This document shows positions 16,091 to 23,859 of a DNA stretch of 37,343 bases, one piece after another. The stretch spans positions 1 through 37,343 of the forward strand of contig CAKRCL010000009.1 of assembly GCA_934307335.1 (NCBI GenBank), in the 5' to 3' direction. Each line of letters opens with the position of its first letter. Position 1 is the stretch's first letter. Source of the stretch: an uncultured Dorea sp. Its GTDB lineage: Bacteria > Bacillota > Clostridia > Lachnospirales > Lachnospiraceae. The notes beneath the pieces were generated by a model. That model worked only from the letters and a program-made list of their open reading frames with translations, ran no database searches and was not told where the DNA came from. The translations under genes were made by a program, and so were the position numbers.

Positions 16091-17110
16091 ATGAGTAATG
16101 AAATCAAGAATCAGACAGTTACAATGGCACATGGCGCCGGGGGACGTCAGACATCAGAGCTGATCGATCATATTTTTGCAAAACATTTTGCAAATCCAGA
16201 TCTTACAGCAGATGATGCAGCTGTATTAAATCCGCCAGTTGGCAAGATGGCTGTATCTACAGATGGATTTATTGTTTCGCCTGCATTTTTCCCGGGTGGA
16301 AATATTGGAAAGCTGTCTATCTGTGGAACAGTCAATGATCTGGCATGTATGGGAGCCAGACCGTTATATTTGACTTGTGCATTTGTTATTGAAGAAGGAT
16401 TTCCGATGGAGAAACTGGAAGAAATCGCACAAGCTATGGAAAAGACAGCAAAAGAAGCCGGAGTTCATATTGTATCTGGGGATACCAAGGTTGCCGGAAA
16501 AGGACAGGTGGATGGTGTGTTTATCACAACGACTGGTATGGGAGAGATTGAAGCCGGTGTTCAAGTCGGCGGTGAGCTTGCAAAGCCGGGGGATGCGATT
16601 ATTGTAACTGGAGATATTGGACGCCACGGCTGTACAATTTTATTGGAAAGAGAAGATTTTGGAATTGAAGCGGATATAAAAAGCGATTGTGCACCTCTTT
16701 GGAAAACGGTAGAAGCGGTTATGGATACAACGCATGAACTTCATGTGATCCGTGATGCAACCCGTGGTGGAGTAGGAACAGTGCTGTATGAAATTGCAGA
16801 ACAGAGCAAAGTAGGAGTAAAACTTGAAAGCGCTAATATTCCGGTGCAGCCACAAGTAAAAGGTGTCTGTGGAATGCTTGGACTTGAACCGCTTTATCTT
16901 GCGTGTGAAGGGACTATGGTTATTATAGCGCCAAAGAATGTGGCATCAAAGATTGTAGAGACGCTTCATCAGTGCCCATATTCTGCAAATGCTGCAATCA
17001 TCGGAGAAATTACGGAAGAACAGCCGGGAAAAGTTGTAATGATGACAGAAATCGGAACGCAGGCATTATTACCGCAGCCAGGCGGAGAGTTATTACCAAG
17101 AATCTGCTAA
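16091..17110 (+). CDS. hypE: Carbamoyl dehydratase HypE
   Basis: HypE turns the carbamoyl group received from HypF into a thiocyanate on its own C-terminal cysteine, using ATP, and passes the cyanide to HypCD. The 339-residue protein has the PurM/AIRS-like fold (MAHGAGGRQ near the N-terminus, SGDTKVAGKG, RDATRGGVG) and ends with the invariant PRIC, the cysteine being the last residue. I chose ATG 16091 with GGGAGTG 7 bases upstream; a TTG at 16076 would include that site. The 56-base gap after hypD has no visible promoter. Intact catalytic tail means the cyanide route should work. Confidence 0.96.
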   Translation: MSNEIKNQTVTMAHGAGGRQTSELIDHIFAKHFANPDLTADDAAVLNPPVGKMAVSTDGFIVSPAFFPGGNIGKLSICGTVNDLACMGARPLYLTCAFVIEEGFPMEKLEEIAQAMEKTAKEAGVHIVSGDTKVAGKGQVDGVFITTTGMGEIEAGVQVGGELAKPGDAIIVTGDIGRHGCTILLEREDFGIEADIKSDCAPLWKTVEAVMDTTHELHVIRDATRGGVGTVLYEIAEQSKVGVKLESANIPVQPQVKGVCGMLGLEPLYLACEGTMVIIAPKNVASKIVETLHQCPYSANAAIIGEITEEQPGKVVMMTEIGTQALLPQPGGELLPRIC

Positions 17111-17161
17111 GGCTTTCTTTTTGGAAAAAAGAAAGTTTAGGGTATAAAAGGAGAAAATGTT

Positions 17162-17434
17162 ATGGAGACAAGGGTTGCTGTGATTTCTATTATTGTGGAA
17201 AATCCGGAGGCGACGGAACAACTGAATCAATATCTGCATGAGGCGGGAAAATATATTATTGGAAGGATGGGAATCCCGTATCGTACAAAAGGAATTCACA
17301 TTATCAGCATTGCAATTGATGCTCCACAAGATATAATTAGTGCGCTTTCCGGAAAAATCGGACGACTGAATGGAGTATCCGCTAAAACGGCATATTCTAA
17401 TGTCATTACAAAAGTGGAGGAGATATCATGTTAA
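17162..17434 (+). CDS. TM1266-family (iron-only hydrogenase system) putative regulator
   Basis: A 90-residue protein matching the TM1266 family, small ACT/NikR-like proteins annotated as putative regulators because they occur near [FeFe]-hydrogenase maturation genes. Typical segments are RVAVISIIVENPEA at the N-terminus, then GRMGIPYRTKGIHIISI and LNGVSAKTAYS. AAAAGGAGA at 17147-17154 precedes the ATG. The last 7 bases overlap the second NifH-like gene, so the pair is coupled. No DNA-binding domain is seen, so if it regulates it may do so by binding a ligand or protein. Here it stands with [NiFe]-type hyp genes and nitrogenase-like genes, not with hydEFG. Confidence 0.85.
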   Translation: METRVAVISIIVENPEATEQLNQYLHEAGKYIIGRMGIPYRTKGIHIISIAIDAPQDIISALSGKIGRLNGVSAKTAYSNVITKVEEISC

Positions 17435-18195
17435 AAATTGCAGTTTATGGAAAAGGTGGGATTGGAAAATCTACAACAGTTTCCAACATTGCTGTCGCAC
17501 TGGCAGAAAAAGGCCTGTCGGTTATGCAGATTGGATGTGATCCTAAAGCGGATTCTACGATTGCGTTAAGAGCAGGAGAACCTATGCCTGCAGTTTTAGA
17601 TCTGTACAATGAAAAAAAAGGAAATGTGACATTAGAAGAAATTACACGGGTCGGATATAAAGGAGTTGTATGTGTAGAATCGGGTGGGCCAACACCAGGA
17701 CTTGGCTGTGCCGGACGCGGTATCATCACTGCACTGGAGAAACTCGAAGAAATGGGAGCATATGAGGTGTATCAACCGGATGTAATTTTGTATGATGTTC
17801 TTGGAGATGTTGTATGCGGCGGATTTTCCATGCCAATGCGAAGTGGATATGCAGACTATGTATTTGTTGTGACTTCCGGAGAAAATATGTCTATTCATGC
17901 AGGCGCTAATATTGCTATGGCGTTGGACCGATTCCAAAATCGAGGCTATGCAAAACTTGGCGGATTTATTCTTAATCGTAGAAATGTACCAAGAGAAGAG
18001 GAAAAGGTACAGGAATTAGGAAATGATTTTCATAGTAGTACTATTGGGTACCTCTCTAGAAGCAAGCTGGTTATGGAGGCAGAAGAACAGAAAAAAACGT
18101 TAATGGAGTGCTATCCAGACAGTGAGATGGCACAAGAATACCGTACACTGGCAAATCAGATTTTAAAAGCATGTGGAAGGGATGAATTATGTTAA
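17428..18195 (+). CDS. NifH-like reductase (trio B)
   Basis: The second nitrogenase iron-protein homologue, 255 residues. It has P-loop GKGGIGKS (8-15), CDPKADST (37-44), C94 in GLGCAGRG, R97, and C130 in DVVCGGF, so the bridging cluster and ATP site are intact. It is clearly paralogous to trio A; a 28-base stretch across the P-loop codons (9205-9232 and 17444-17471) is identical. It starts within the end of the TM1266-like gene and overlaps the following D-like gene, both by 7 bases at the sequence ATGTTAA. The C-terminal third diverges from trio A (for example STIGYLSRSKLV), which is the region that differs between partner-specific reductases. Its target is unknown. Confidence 0.93.
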   Translation: MLKIAVYGKGGIGKSTTVSNIAVALAEKGLSVMQIGCDPKADSTIALRAGEPMPAVLDLYNEKKGNVTLEEITRVGYKGVVCVESGGPTPGLGCAGRGIITALEKLEEMGAYEVYQPDVILYDVLGDVVCGGFSMPMRSGYADYVFVVTSGENMSIHAGANIAMALDRFQNRGYAKLGGFILNRRNVPREEEKVQELGNDFHSSTIGYLSRSKLVMEAEEQKKTLMECYPDSEMAQEYRTLANQILKACGRDELC

Positions 18196-19544
18196 AGCGA
18201 GTTGTAGAGTCGGGAATGTCAAGTGAAGATGTGACCCCAGAGGGTGCCATTGTCAAAATAAAAGAGGCATCCTATCCAGTCCCTTTTCATCCGGGACTGG
18301 AATTTAATTCTCCGGTTCATGGAAACTGGAATATTGTTCATACCGGGATGCTGATGCCAGAGGCAATCCAGATTTATGTCTGTGCAGATAACTGTATGCG
18401 AGGTGTTGTCTTGACAGCAGCAGAGATGAATGCAGCAAGACGTTTCTCATATGTTATTATCAAAGAAGATGATTTGCTAAATGGAAATCTGGAAGATGTG
18501 ACAATTGAAGGCGTAACAGATGTACTGAATAAATTAGAACATAAGCCAAGGGCAGTTCTATTATTTACAGTGTGCCTGCATCATTTTTTAGGATGTGATC
18601 TGAAGATGGTCTATGATGAATTAGACAGAAGATTTCCAGAGATAGAATTTGTGCGTTGTTATATGGACCCAATCATGCAAAAACATGGACTTACGCCGGA
18701 TCAGAAGCTCAGAAAGGCAATGTATGATCCATTAAAAGATCATAATATAGATCAGCATGTGGTCGCATTGCTCGGACATAATTTTTTATTAGACAAAAGT
18801 TCAGATATTAAACGTTTTCTAAAAAAATGTGGTCTGGAACTTCGCGAGATCACGACGTGTGAAACATGGACAGATTATGAAAAAATAAGCGAAGCGAAAG
18901 CATTTCTATCTATTTATCCAACTGCAAAATATGGTGCACTGAGTCTGGCAAAGCGATTGAAAAGGGAACATATTTATATGCCGGCAAGCTTTGATTATGA
19001 GGAAATCAAACATCAGATGAAGGAATTGGCAGATGTGCTTGACTTAAATCTGGAAAAATATTTTGACTGTGAAGAGGAAATAGATGCATGTGAAAGAGCA
19101 ATGATACATGTGCAAGATATTGTCGGCAATACACCAATTCTTATAGATTACCTGATGCATCCAAGACCACTTGGTCTGGCAAAATATTTGCTTGAACATG
19201 GATTTCAAGTAAAGGCTGTTTATCTGGATGGTGTAAGTCCGGAAGAGGAGGATGCATTTGACTGGCTCAAAGAGCATTCGCCGGAACTGGAACTTCGTGC
19301 AACTATACAGCCAAAGATGCGTGTGCTTCCGAGAAATCATGAAGGGAAAATACTTGCACTTGGACAAAAAGCAGCCTGGTTTACAAAGAGCCCATATTTT
19401 GTGAATGTAGTTGAAGGAGCGGGACTATATGGGTTCGATGGAATAAGAAGACTTGCAGAACTCATGATTCAGGCATATCAAGAAGAAAAAGAAGTTGAAG
19501 ATCTTGTTGTAAGAAAAGGATGGGGGTGCGAAAGCTGTATATGA
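18189..19544 (+). CDS. NifD-like nitrogenase component 1 subunit (trio B)
   Basis: A 451-residue component 1 homologue. Aligned with trio A, C69 (in CADNCMRG) equals A-C72, and C129 (in FTVCLHHFLGCD) equals A-C132. C65 and C136 are additional. The Cys275 position of NifD falls in FLSIYPTAKYG and is not Cys, and the His442 region reads SPYFVNVVEGAGLYGFDG without His, so no FeMo-co type site. Unlike trio A, it ends with a tail containing a CXXC motif (GWGCESCI). It starts by overlap with the H-like gene, and its stop overlaps the K-like start (ATGA). The tail may bind metal or interact with the reductase; that is inference. Confidence 0.88.
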   Translation: MLKRVVESGMSSEDVTPEGAIVKIKEASYPVPFHPGLEFNSPVHGNWNIVHTGMLMPEAIQIYVCADNCMRGVVLTAAEMNAARRFSYVIIKEDDLLNGNLEDVTIEGVTDVLNKLEHKPRAVLLFTVCLHHFLGCDLKMVYDELDRRFPEIEFVRCYMDPIMQKHGLTPDQKLRKAMYDPLKDHNIDQHVVALLGHNFLLDKSSDIKRFLKKCGLELREITTCETWTDYEKISEAKAFLSIYPTAKYGALSLAKRLKREHIYMPASFDYEEIKHQMKELADVLDLNLEKYFDCEEEIDACERAMIHVQDIVGNTPILIDYLMHPRPLGLAKYLLEHGFQVKAVYLDGVSPEEEDAFDWLKEHSPELELRATIQPKMRVLPRNHEGKILALGQKAAWFTKSPYFVNVVEGAGLYGFDGIRRLAELMIQAYQEEKEVEDLVVRKGWGCESCI

Positions 19545-20689
19545 GACAGACATATAAAATTATACCAGTTTACACGGCTGATGTATCAGGGGTTTGTTCA
19601 GCACTTTATGAGCTTGGCGGCATGACGGTGATGCATGATCCATCTGGTTGCAATTCTACCTATAATACACATGACGAAATCCGCTGGTATGATCAAGATA
19701 GCTTGATATTTATATCTGGGCTTACGGAAATTGATGCAATCATGGGAAATGATGAGAAGTTTTTAAATGATATTATAACGGCGGCGAAAGAGTTAAAGCC
19801 AAAGTTCATTGCGCTTGCGGGTTCACCGATTCCGTACATGAATGGAACTGATTTTCCGGCATTGGCAGAAGTGCTGGAGCAAGAATTAAGAATTCCTGCA
19901 TTTTCAGTACCGACAAATGGCATGCATGATTATGTATATGGAGCGGGAATTGCACTGGAGATGATTGCAAGGCGTTTTGTCCGTGGGGAGCGTAAAAAAG
20001 AAAATATACGACAAAAGACAGTTAATCTTTTGGGTGTAACCCCATTGGATTTCGGGGCATATAGCCGTGCCTGTTATATGAAAGAGAATCTGGAAAAATG
20101 CAATTGGAAGATATTGTCAAGCTGGACTATGAATGATGATTTACAAACATTGAGTCATGCGCCGGAAGCAGAAGTGAACCTTGTAGTGTCTTCGGTAGGA
20201 ATCCGCGCTGCAAAATATCTGGAAAAAGAATATGGAATGCCCTATGTAGTAGGGGCACCGATTGGGACATTTACAAAGCATATCGTAAAGGCCTTAGAAG
20301 AAAAAGAACGGTATCCGTATAAAAGTGCATATAAGAATCTGAAAAATGGGGAAGGGATAAAAAAAGTTGTAACATTAATTGGAGAGCCGGTTATAACAGA
20401 ATCCCTGGCAGCTGCAATAGAATGTAACTATCCTGTATCGGTACAGGTGTTGTGTCCGTTACAGGAGACAGAAGAGCTGTTAGGTCAGACAAGCCAACAG
20501 ATTCTTGGTGAAGAAGATATGGAAAAAGCATTGGAAAAAGCGAAAATAATTATAGCTGATCCGCTATATAAACAAATCTGTCCGGAGGGATGCCAATTTT
20601 ATGAATTGCCACATCTTGCATTTTCGGGAAGGATATATAAGAAAAGGTTGGAAAAGATAGAAGATTTTTGGAAATATGAACAGATATAA
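19541..20689 (+). CDS. NifK-like nitrogenase component 1 subunit (trio B)
   Basis: A 382-residue partner of the preceding gene. C37 in PSGCNST is at the same residue number as the conserved C37 of the trio A protein; A-C32 is His here, and C19 is additional. The loop equal to NifK Cys153 reads GSPIPYMNGTD, with no Cys, as in trio A. I chose ATG 19541 (ATGA overlap with the D-like stop) because the distance from Met to the YELGG motif is then the same as in trio A; an in-frame ATG at 19520 would have a ribosome binding site pressed against it. The C-terminal CPEGCQFYELPHLAFSGR adds two cysteines near the end. Confidence 0.86.
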   Translation: MRQTYKIIPVYTADVSGVCSALYELGGMTVMHDPSGCNSTYNTHDEIRWYDQDSLIFISGLTEIDAIMGNDEKFLNDIITAAKELKPKFIALAGSPIPYMNGTDFPALAEVLEQELRIPAFSVPTNGMHDYVYGAGIALEMIARRFVRGERKKENIRQKTVNLLGVTPLDFGAYSRACYMKENLEKCNWKILSSWTMNDDLQTLSHAPEAEVNLVVSSVGIRAAKYLEKEYGMPYVVGAPIGTFTKHIVKALEEKERYPYKSAYKNLKNGEGIKKVVTLIGEPVITESLAAAIECNYPVSVQVLCPLQETEELLGQTSQQILGEEDMEKALEKAKIIIADPLYKQICPEGCQFYELPHLAFSGRIYKKRLEKIEDFWKYEQI

Positions 20690-20709
20690 AAATAGGTGAG
20701 TGAAACGAT

Positions 20710-21387
20710 ATGTTGATTGTTTTGAAAATAATTTTATGGTCGTTTAGGTTTTTTGTGGGTGCCGTTATCTTTCGTTGTGCGTATGTCTTGATGGACTACT
20801 TGTCAAGAGATGAGAAGATGTTGGAAGAGGATAGCCATATTCGAAAAAGAATTTTTCTGGTTGAATTCATTGGCGGGGTAACGTTCATTATTTGTGGATT
20901 TCAGTATGGTTATGGAAAATTTGGAGTGTTATCCTTACATGCTTCAGTTATATTTGTTTACCTTGGAATATTGCTTGTGATAGCAATGATAGATTGGAAT
21001 CGACAGATGATTTATGATAGATTTCATATTTTAATTTTGATATTGGCAATTGCAAATATATGGATTGCGCCAGAACATGGATTTGCGGATCGTCTGATTG
21101 GATCAGTAATCGTTTCCCTTCCGATGTTGGTTTTGGCGGTTATTGTACCAGGAGCATTTGGTGGCGGTGATATTAAGTTGATGGCGGTTTCAGGCGCCTT
21201 TCTTGGAGCAGGACCTGTAATCTGTGCAATGTTTTTGGGACTTTTGAGTGGAGGTGGATATGGTGCTTTCATGTTAAAGTGCAAAAAACTAGGAAGAAAA
21301 GATTCATTCGCATTTGGACCATTTCTTGCATTTGGACTCACAGTTGCAGCATTATATGGAGATCAGATTATTTCGAGATGTTTGTGA
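20710..21387 (+). CDS. A24-family prepilin peptidase-like protein
   Basis: A 225-residue polytopic membrane protein of the type IV prepilin peptidase family, aspartic proteases that cut prepilin-like leader peptides at the cytoplasmic face. The two active-site aspartates are D95 in AMIDW and D154 in the GGGD motif (FGGGDIKLM). The N-terminal methyltransferase domain with paired CXXC motifs is absent, so it may cleave without methylating. GGTGAG at 20695-20700 precedes the ATG. It follows the last nitrogenase-like gene by 20 bases with no promoter or terminator between, so it is probably the last gene of that operon. No pilin gene is nearby and its link to the operon is unexplained. Confidence 0.85.
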   Translation: MLIVLKIILWSFRFFVGAVIFRCAYVLMDYLSRDEKMLEEDSHIRKRIFLVEFIGGVTFIICGFQYGYGKFGVLSLHASVIFVYLGILLVIAMIDWNRQMIYDRFHILILILAIANIWIAPEHGFADRLIGSVIVSLPMLVLAVIVPGAFGGGDIKLMAVSGAFLGAGPVICAMFLGLLSGGGYGAFMLKCKKLGRKDSFAFGPFLAFGLTVAALYGDQIISRCL

Positions 21388-21393
21388 TTTTAA

Positions 21394-21424
21394 TGCCCCT
21401 ATCCCCTCAGGTTGAGGAGATGGG
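21394..21424 (+). terminator. Possible hairpin between convergent genes
   Basis: CCTCA/TGAGG with outer CCCC/GGGG pairing forms an interrupted hairpin in the 71-base gap between the prepilin peptidase and the convergent ABC permease. There is no U-run directly after it, so a terminator role is only possible. Confidence 0.35.
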
Positions 21425-21458
21425 GAGTTGAATAAGCAAAGCCTATTTTTACAAAATA

Positions 21459-22268
21459 TTAATAATGTTTTCTACACCAGTGTTCCAGTAGATTTATAAG
21501 CGAATATAAAAGTGTTGCCATAAGACAGAGAAGAAGGATGCTCATAAGCAGCCAATCCATCTTAAAGATCTGGCTTGCATAGATAATCAAATATCCAAGC
21601 CCCTCTCTTGCAGCCAAAAATTCTCCGATGATAACGCCGACCAGACAGAGTCCAATGTTGACTTTCATGTTACTGATAATTGCGGGGAGAGAATAGGGAA
21701 GTACGACCTTAAGAAGTGCGTGACCTCGATTTCCGCCCAGCGTATAGATGAGTTTGAGTTTTCCGGGATCTACTGCCATAAAACTTGTGTAGAGATTTAA
21801 AATGCTTCCGAAAATTGCGACTGACATTCCAGCTACAATGATGGTGGTTTTTGTGGCGCCAAGCCATACGATGAGTAAAGGTGCCAAGGCAGATTTTGGC
21901 AGGCTGTTCAGCACAACGAGATATGGGTCGAGAATTTCAGAGAGGCGATTGCTGAACCAGAGTAAAATAGTAATTAATATGCTTGTTGCAATTACGAGCA
22001 GAAAACTAACAATTGTTTCGTAAAGAGTAACACCAGTGTGCAAGAAAATGCTTTTGTCGAGTACCATTTTCCAGAAACAGAGCGCAATTTTTGAAGGGCT
22101 GCTGAAGATAAAGGAATCAATGATACCAGTATTTGCTGTAAATTCCCAAAGAAAAAGAAAACTAAAAAGAATCAAAATACGAGAGACTTTGACAATGCAT
22201 TTGTGCTTCTTTTGTTGCTTTAGATAGTTGATCTGATTTTCGGAAAGTTCATTTGAAAGGTCAGTCAT
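21459..22268 (-). CDS. ABC transporter permease, nitrate/sulfonate/taurine (SsuC/TauC) type
   Basis: A 269-residue inner-membrane permease of the binding-protein-dependent family. About six membrane segments are visible. The cytoplasmic coupling loop is LGGNRGHALLKVVLP, with GEFLAAREGLGYLI near the C-terminus typical of SsuC, TauC and ThiX-like proteins. It starts inside the end of the ATPase gene (8-base overlap) on the minus strand, so the two are one operon. No substrate-binding protein gene lies beside it in the window. The substrate could be an alkanesulfonate, nitrate-like anion or a pyrimidine precursor. It converges on the nitrogenase-like operon. Confidence 0.85.
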   Translation of the reverse strand: MTDLSNELSENQINYLKQQKKHKCIVKVSRILILFSFLFLWEFTANTGIIDSFIFSSPSKIALCFWKMVLDKSIFLHTGVTLYETIVSFLLVIATSILITILLWFSNRLSEILDPYLVVLNSLPKSALAPLLIVWLGATKTTIIVAGMSVAIFGSILNLYTSFMAVDPGKLKLIYTLGGNRGHALLKVVLPYSLPAIISNMKVNIGLCLVGVIIGEFLAAREGLGYLIIYASQIFKMDWLLMSILLLCLMATLLYSLINLLEHWCRKHY

Positions 22269-23028
22269 CTGTATTCAACTCCTTCCATATTAGATTAAAA
22301 TAATGTTTAAATTCAGGAGAATTTCTGCGATTCAGAGGAGTATCTTGTTCCAGATTAAAAATAAGTGGAACTGTCTGGCGTATGATGGCGGGTCTGGCGG
22401 AGAGAATAATAATCCGGTCTGCAAGAGAGATGGCTTCGGATAAATCATGCGTTACAAGAAGCGCAGATTTTCCTTCTTGCCGGATGATTTGCCCGATGTC
22501 ATCGCCAACATTTAATCGTGTCTGATAATCGAGTGCAGAAAAAGGTTCATCTAAAAGCAGAAGATCGGGATCCAGGACAAGTGTACGAATCAGAGCAGCA
22601 CGTTGCCGCATTCCACCGGATAATTCGGAAGGTCTTGCATTTTCGAACTGTTTTAATCCATAAATATCTAAAAGATCATGTGCTTTTTCACGTGTTCTGG
22701 CAGTCAGCATATGTTGGATTTCCAGTCCAAGGATTACATTATTGTAGATGGTACGCCATTCAAAAAGTTCATCGTGCTGTAGCATATATCCTACATTTGT
22801 GGTACTTTCGCGAAGATACTTTCCATTGATTTTAATTAGGCCTTTTTCGGGAATGAGAAGACCGGCAATGAGTGATAAAAGTGTGGATTTTCCACAGCCG
22901 GAAGGTCCTACAATGGCCACAAATTCTCCTTTGTTTAAGACAAAGGAGATTCCGCTTATGGCAGGAGTTTCCCCTTCTGTATTATGGTAGGCATAGTGAA
23001 TATTTTTAAGTTCCAGTACTTGTTCCAT
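22261..23028 (-). CDS. ABC transporter ATPase, SsuB/TauB type
   Basis: A 255-residue ATP-binding subunit that powers the adjacent permease. It has Walker A GPSGCGKST (about residue 38), a Q-loop in MLQHDELFEW, signature LSGGMRQRAALIR, Walker B LLLLDEPFSALD and the switch His in LLVTHDLSEA. I chose ATG 23028 because GTGGAGG directly precedes it at 5 bases; a GTG at 23040 would contain that site. The region between this gene and queH (23029-23175) holds the queH promoter; no clear promoter for this gene was found in it. High confidence in family, none in substrate. Confidence 0.9.
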   Translation of the reverse strand: MEQVLELKNIHYAYHNTEGETPAISGISFVLNKGEFVAIVGPSGCGKSTLLSLIAGLLIPEKGLIKINGKYLRESTTNVGYMLQHDELFEWRTIYNNVILGLEIQHMLTARTREKAHDLLDIYGLKQFENARPSELSGGMRQRAALIRTLVLDPDLLLLDEPFSALDYQTRLNVGDDIGQIIRQEGKSALLVTHDLSEAISLADRIIILSARPAIIRQTVPLIFNLEQDTPLNRRNSPEFKHYFNLIWKELNTDD

Positions 23029-23114
23029 GGAAACCTCCACAAAATAATAACTTATATTTTATAGTATGCATATTATTAGAAAATGCGCATCCTTGCGGAA
23101 AATCAATATTTTTC

Positions 23115-23143
23115 TTGTCAGACGACACGGGAAAAGTTATAAT
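23115..23143 (+). promoter_or_regulatory. Promoter of queH
   Basis: TTGTCA (23115-23120), 17-base spacer, perfect TATAAT (23138-23143). The TTG at 23143 that opens the frame overlaps the -10 box and so cannot be the start codon. Confidence 0.82.
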
Positions 23144-23175
23144 TGCATGTAAGTACGCAAGATAGGAAGATGACT

Positions 23176-23784
23176 ATGAATTATCAAAAAGAATTAGATA
23201 AGCTTTTAGACAAGCTGACTTTGGAAGAACGCATTCCCAAATTATTGCTCCACAGTTGTTGTGCACCTTGTAGCAGCTATGTGTTAGAGTATTTGAGTAA
23301 TTATTTTGAAATTACAGTATTTTACTATAATCCGAACATTTATCCGGAGACGGAATATACGAAACGTATTTTGGAACAGCAAAAATTGATTGATGATATG
23401 AAGTTTAAACATCCGGTCAGTTTTATAGCCGGAGAATATGAGAAAGAAAAGTTCTATGAGATGGCAAAAGGGATGGAGGACGTAAAAGAAGGCGGCTCAC
23501 GTTGTATGAAGTGTTACGAACTTCGTTTGAGAGAAACAGCAGAGCTGGCAAAAGACGGAGAATATGATTATTTTACGACGACACTTAGCATCAGTCCCCT
23601 AAAGAATGCGACAAAATTAAATGAAATCGGGCAGCGTCTGGCGAAGGAATATGGCGTGGAATATCTGGTTTCAGACTTTAAGAAGAAAAATGGTTACAAG
23701 CGTTCCACAGAACTGTCAAAAATTTATGGTTTGTACAGACAGGATTACTGTGGTTGTGAATTTTCTCAGAGACAACGAAAGTAA
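23176..23784 (+). CDS. queH: Epoxyqueuosine reductase QueH
   Basis: QueH reduces epoxyqueuosine in tRNA to queuosine, replacing the cobalamin enzyme QueG in many anaerobes. The 202-residue protein has C28, C29 and C32 in LLHSCCAPCSSYV, the NPNIYPETEY segment, the GSRCMKCYELRLRE segment and the DYCGCEFSQ cysteines. Together these ligate the [4Fe-4S] cluster and an extra iron. ATG 23176 has AGGAAG 6 bases upstream; ATG 23170 is possible but abuts the ribosome binding site. It has its own promoter and stands alone before argH. Confidence 0.93.
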   Translation: MNYQKELDKLLDKLTLEERIPKLLLHSCCAPCSSYVLEYLSNYFEITVFYYNPNIYPETEYTKRILEQQKLIDDMKFKHPVSFIAGEYEKEKFYEMAKGMEDVKEGGSRCMKCYELRLRETAELAKDGEYDYFTTTLSISPLKNATKLNEIGQRLAKEYGVEYLVSDFKKKNGYKRSTELSKIYGLYRQDYCGCEFSQRQRK

Positions 23785-23791
23785 GACACTG

Positions 23792-23819
23792 TTGACTTTA
23801 GATAAAAATATGGTACACT
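23792..23819 (+). promoter_or_regulatory. Promoter of argH
   Basis: TTGACT (23792-23797), 16-base spacer and TACACT (23814-23819), about 40 bases before the argH start. Confidence 0.6.
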
Positions 23820-23859
23820 TTTATACAGTACAGTATTAAATGACGGAAAGGAAGAGATT

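Noticed and set aside
17113..17135. Hairpin CTTTCTTTTT/AAAAAGAAAG between hypE and the TM1266-like gene
   Set aside because: The stem is almost only A-T pairs and no U-run follows; the operon is more likely continuous.
9189..20689. Reading the operon as nitrogen fixation genes
   Set aside because: FeMo-co ligands and several P-cluster cysteines are missing, subunits are short, and no nifB, nifEN or nifV accompanies them.
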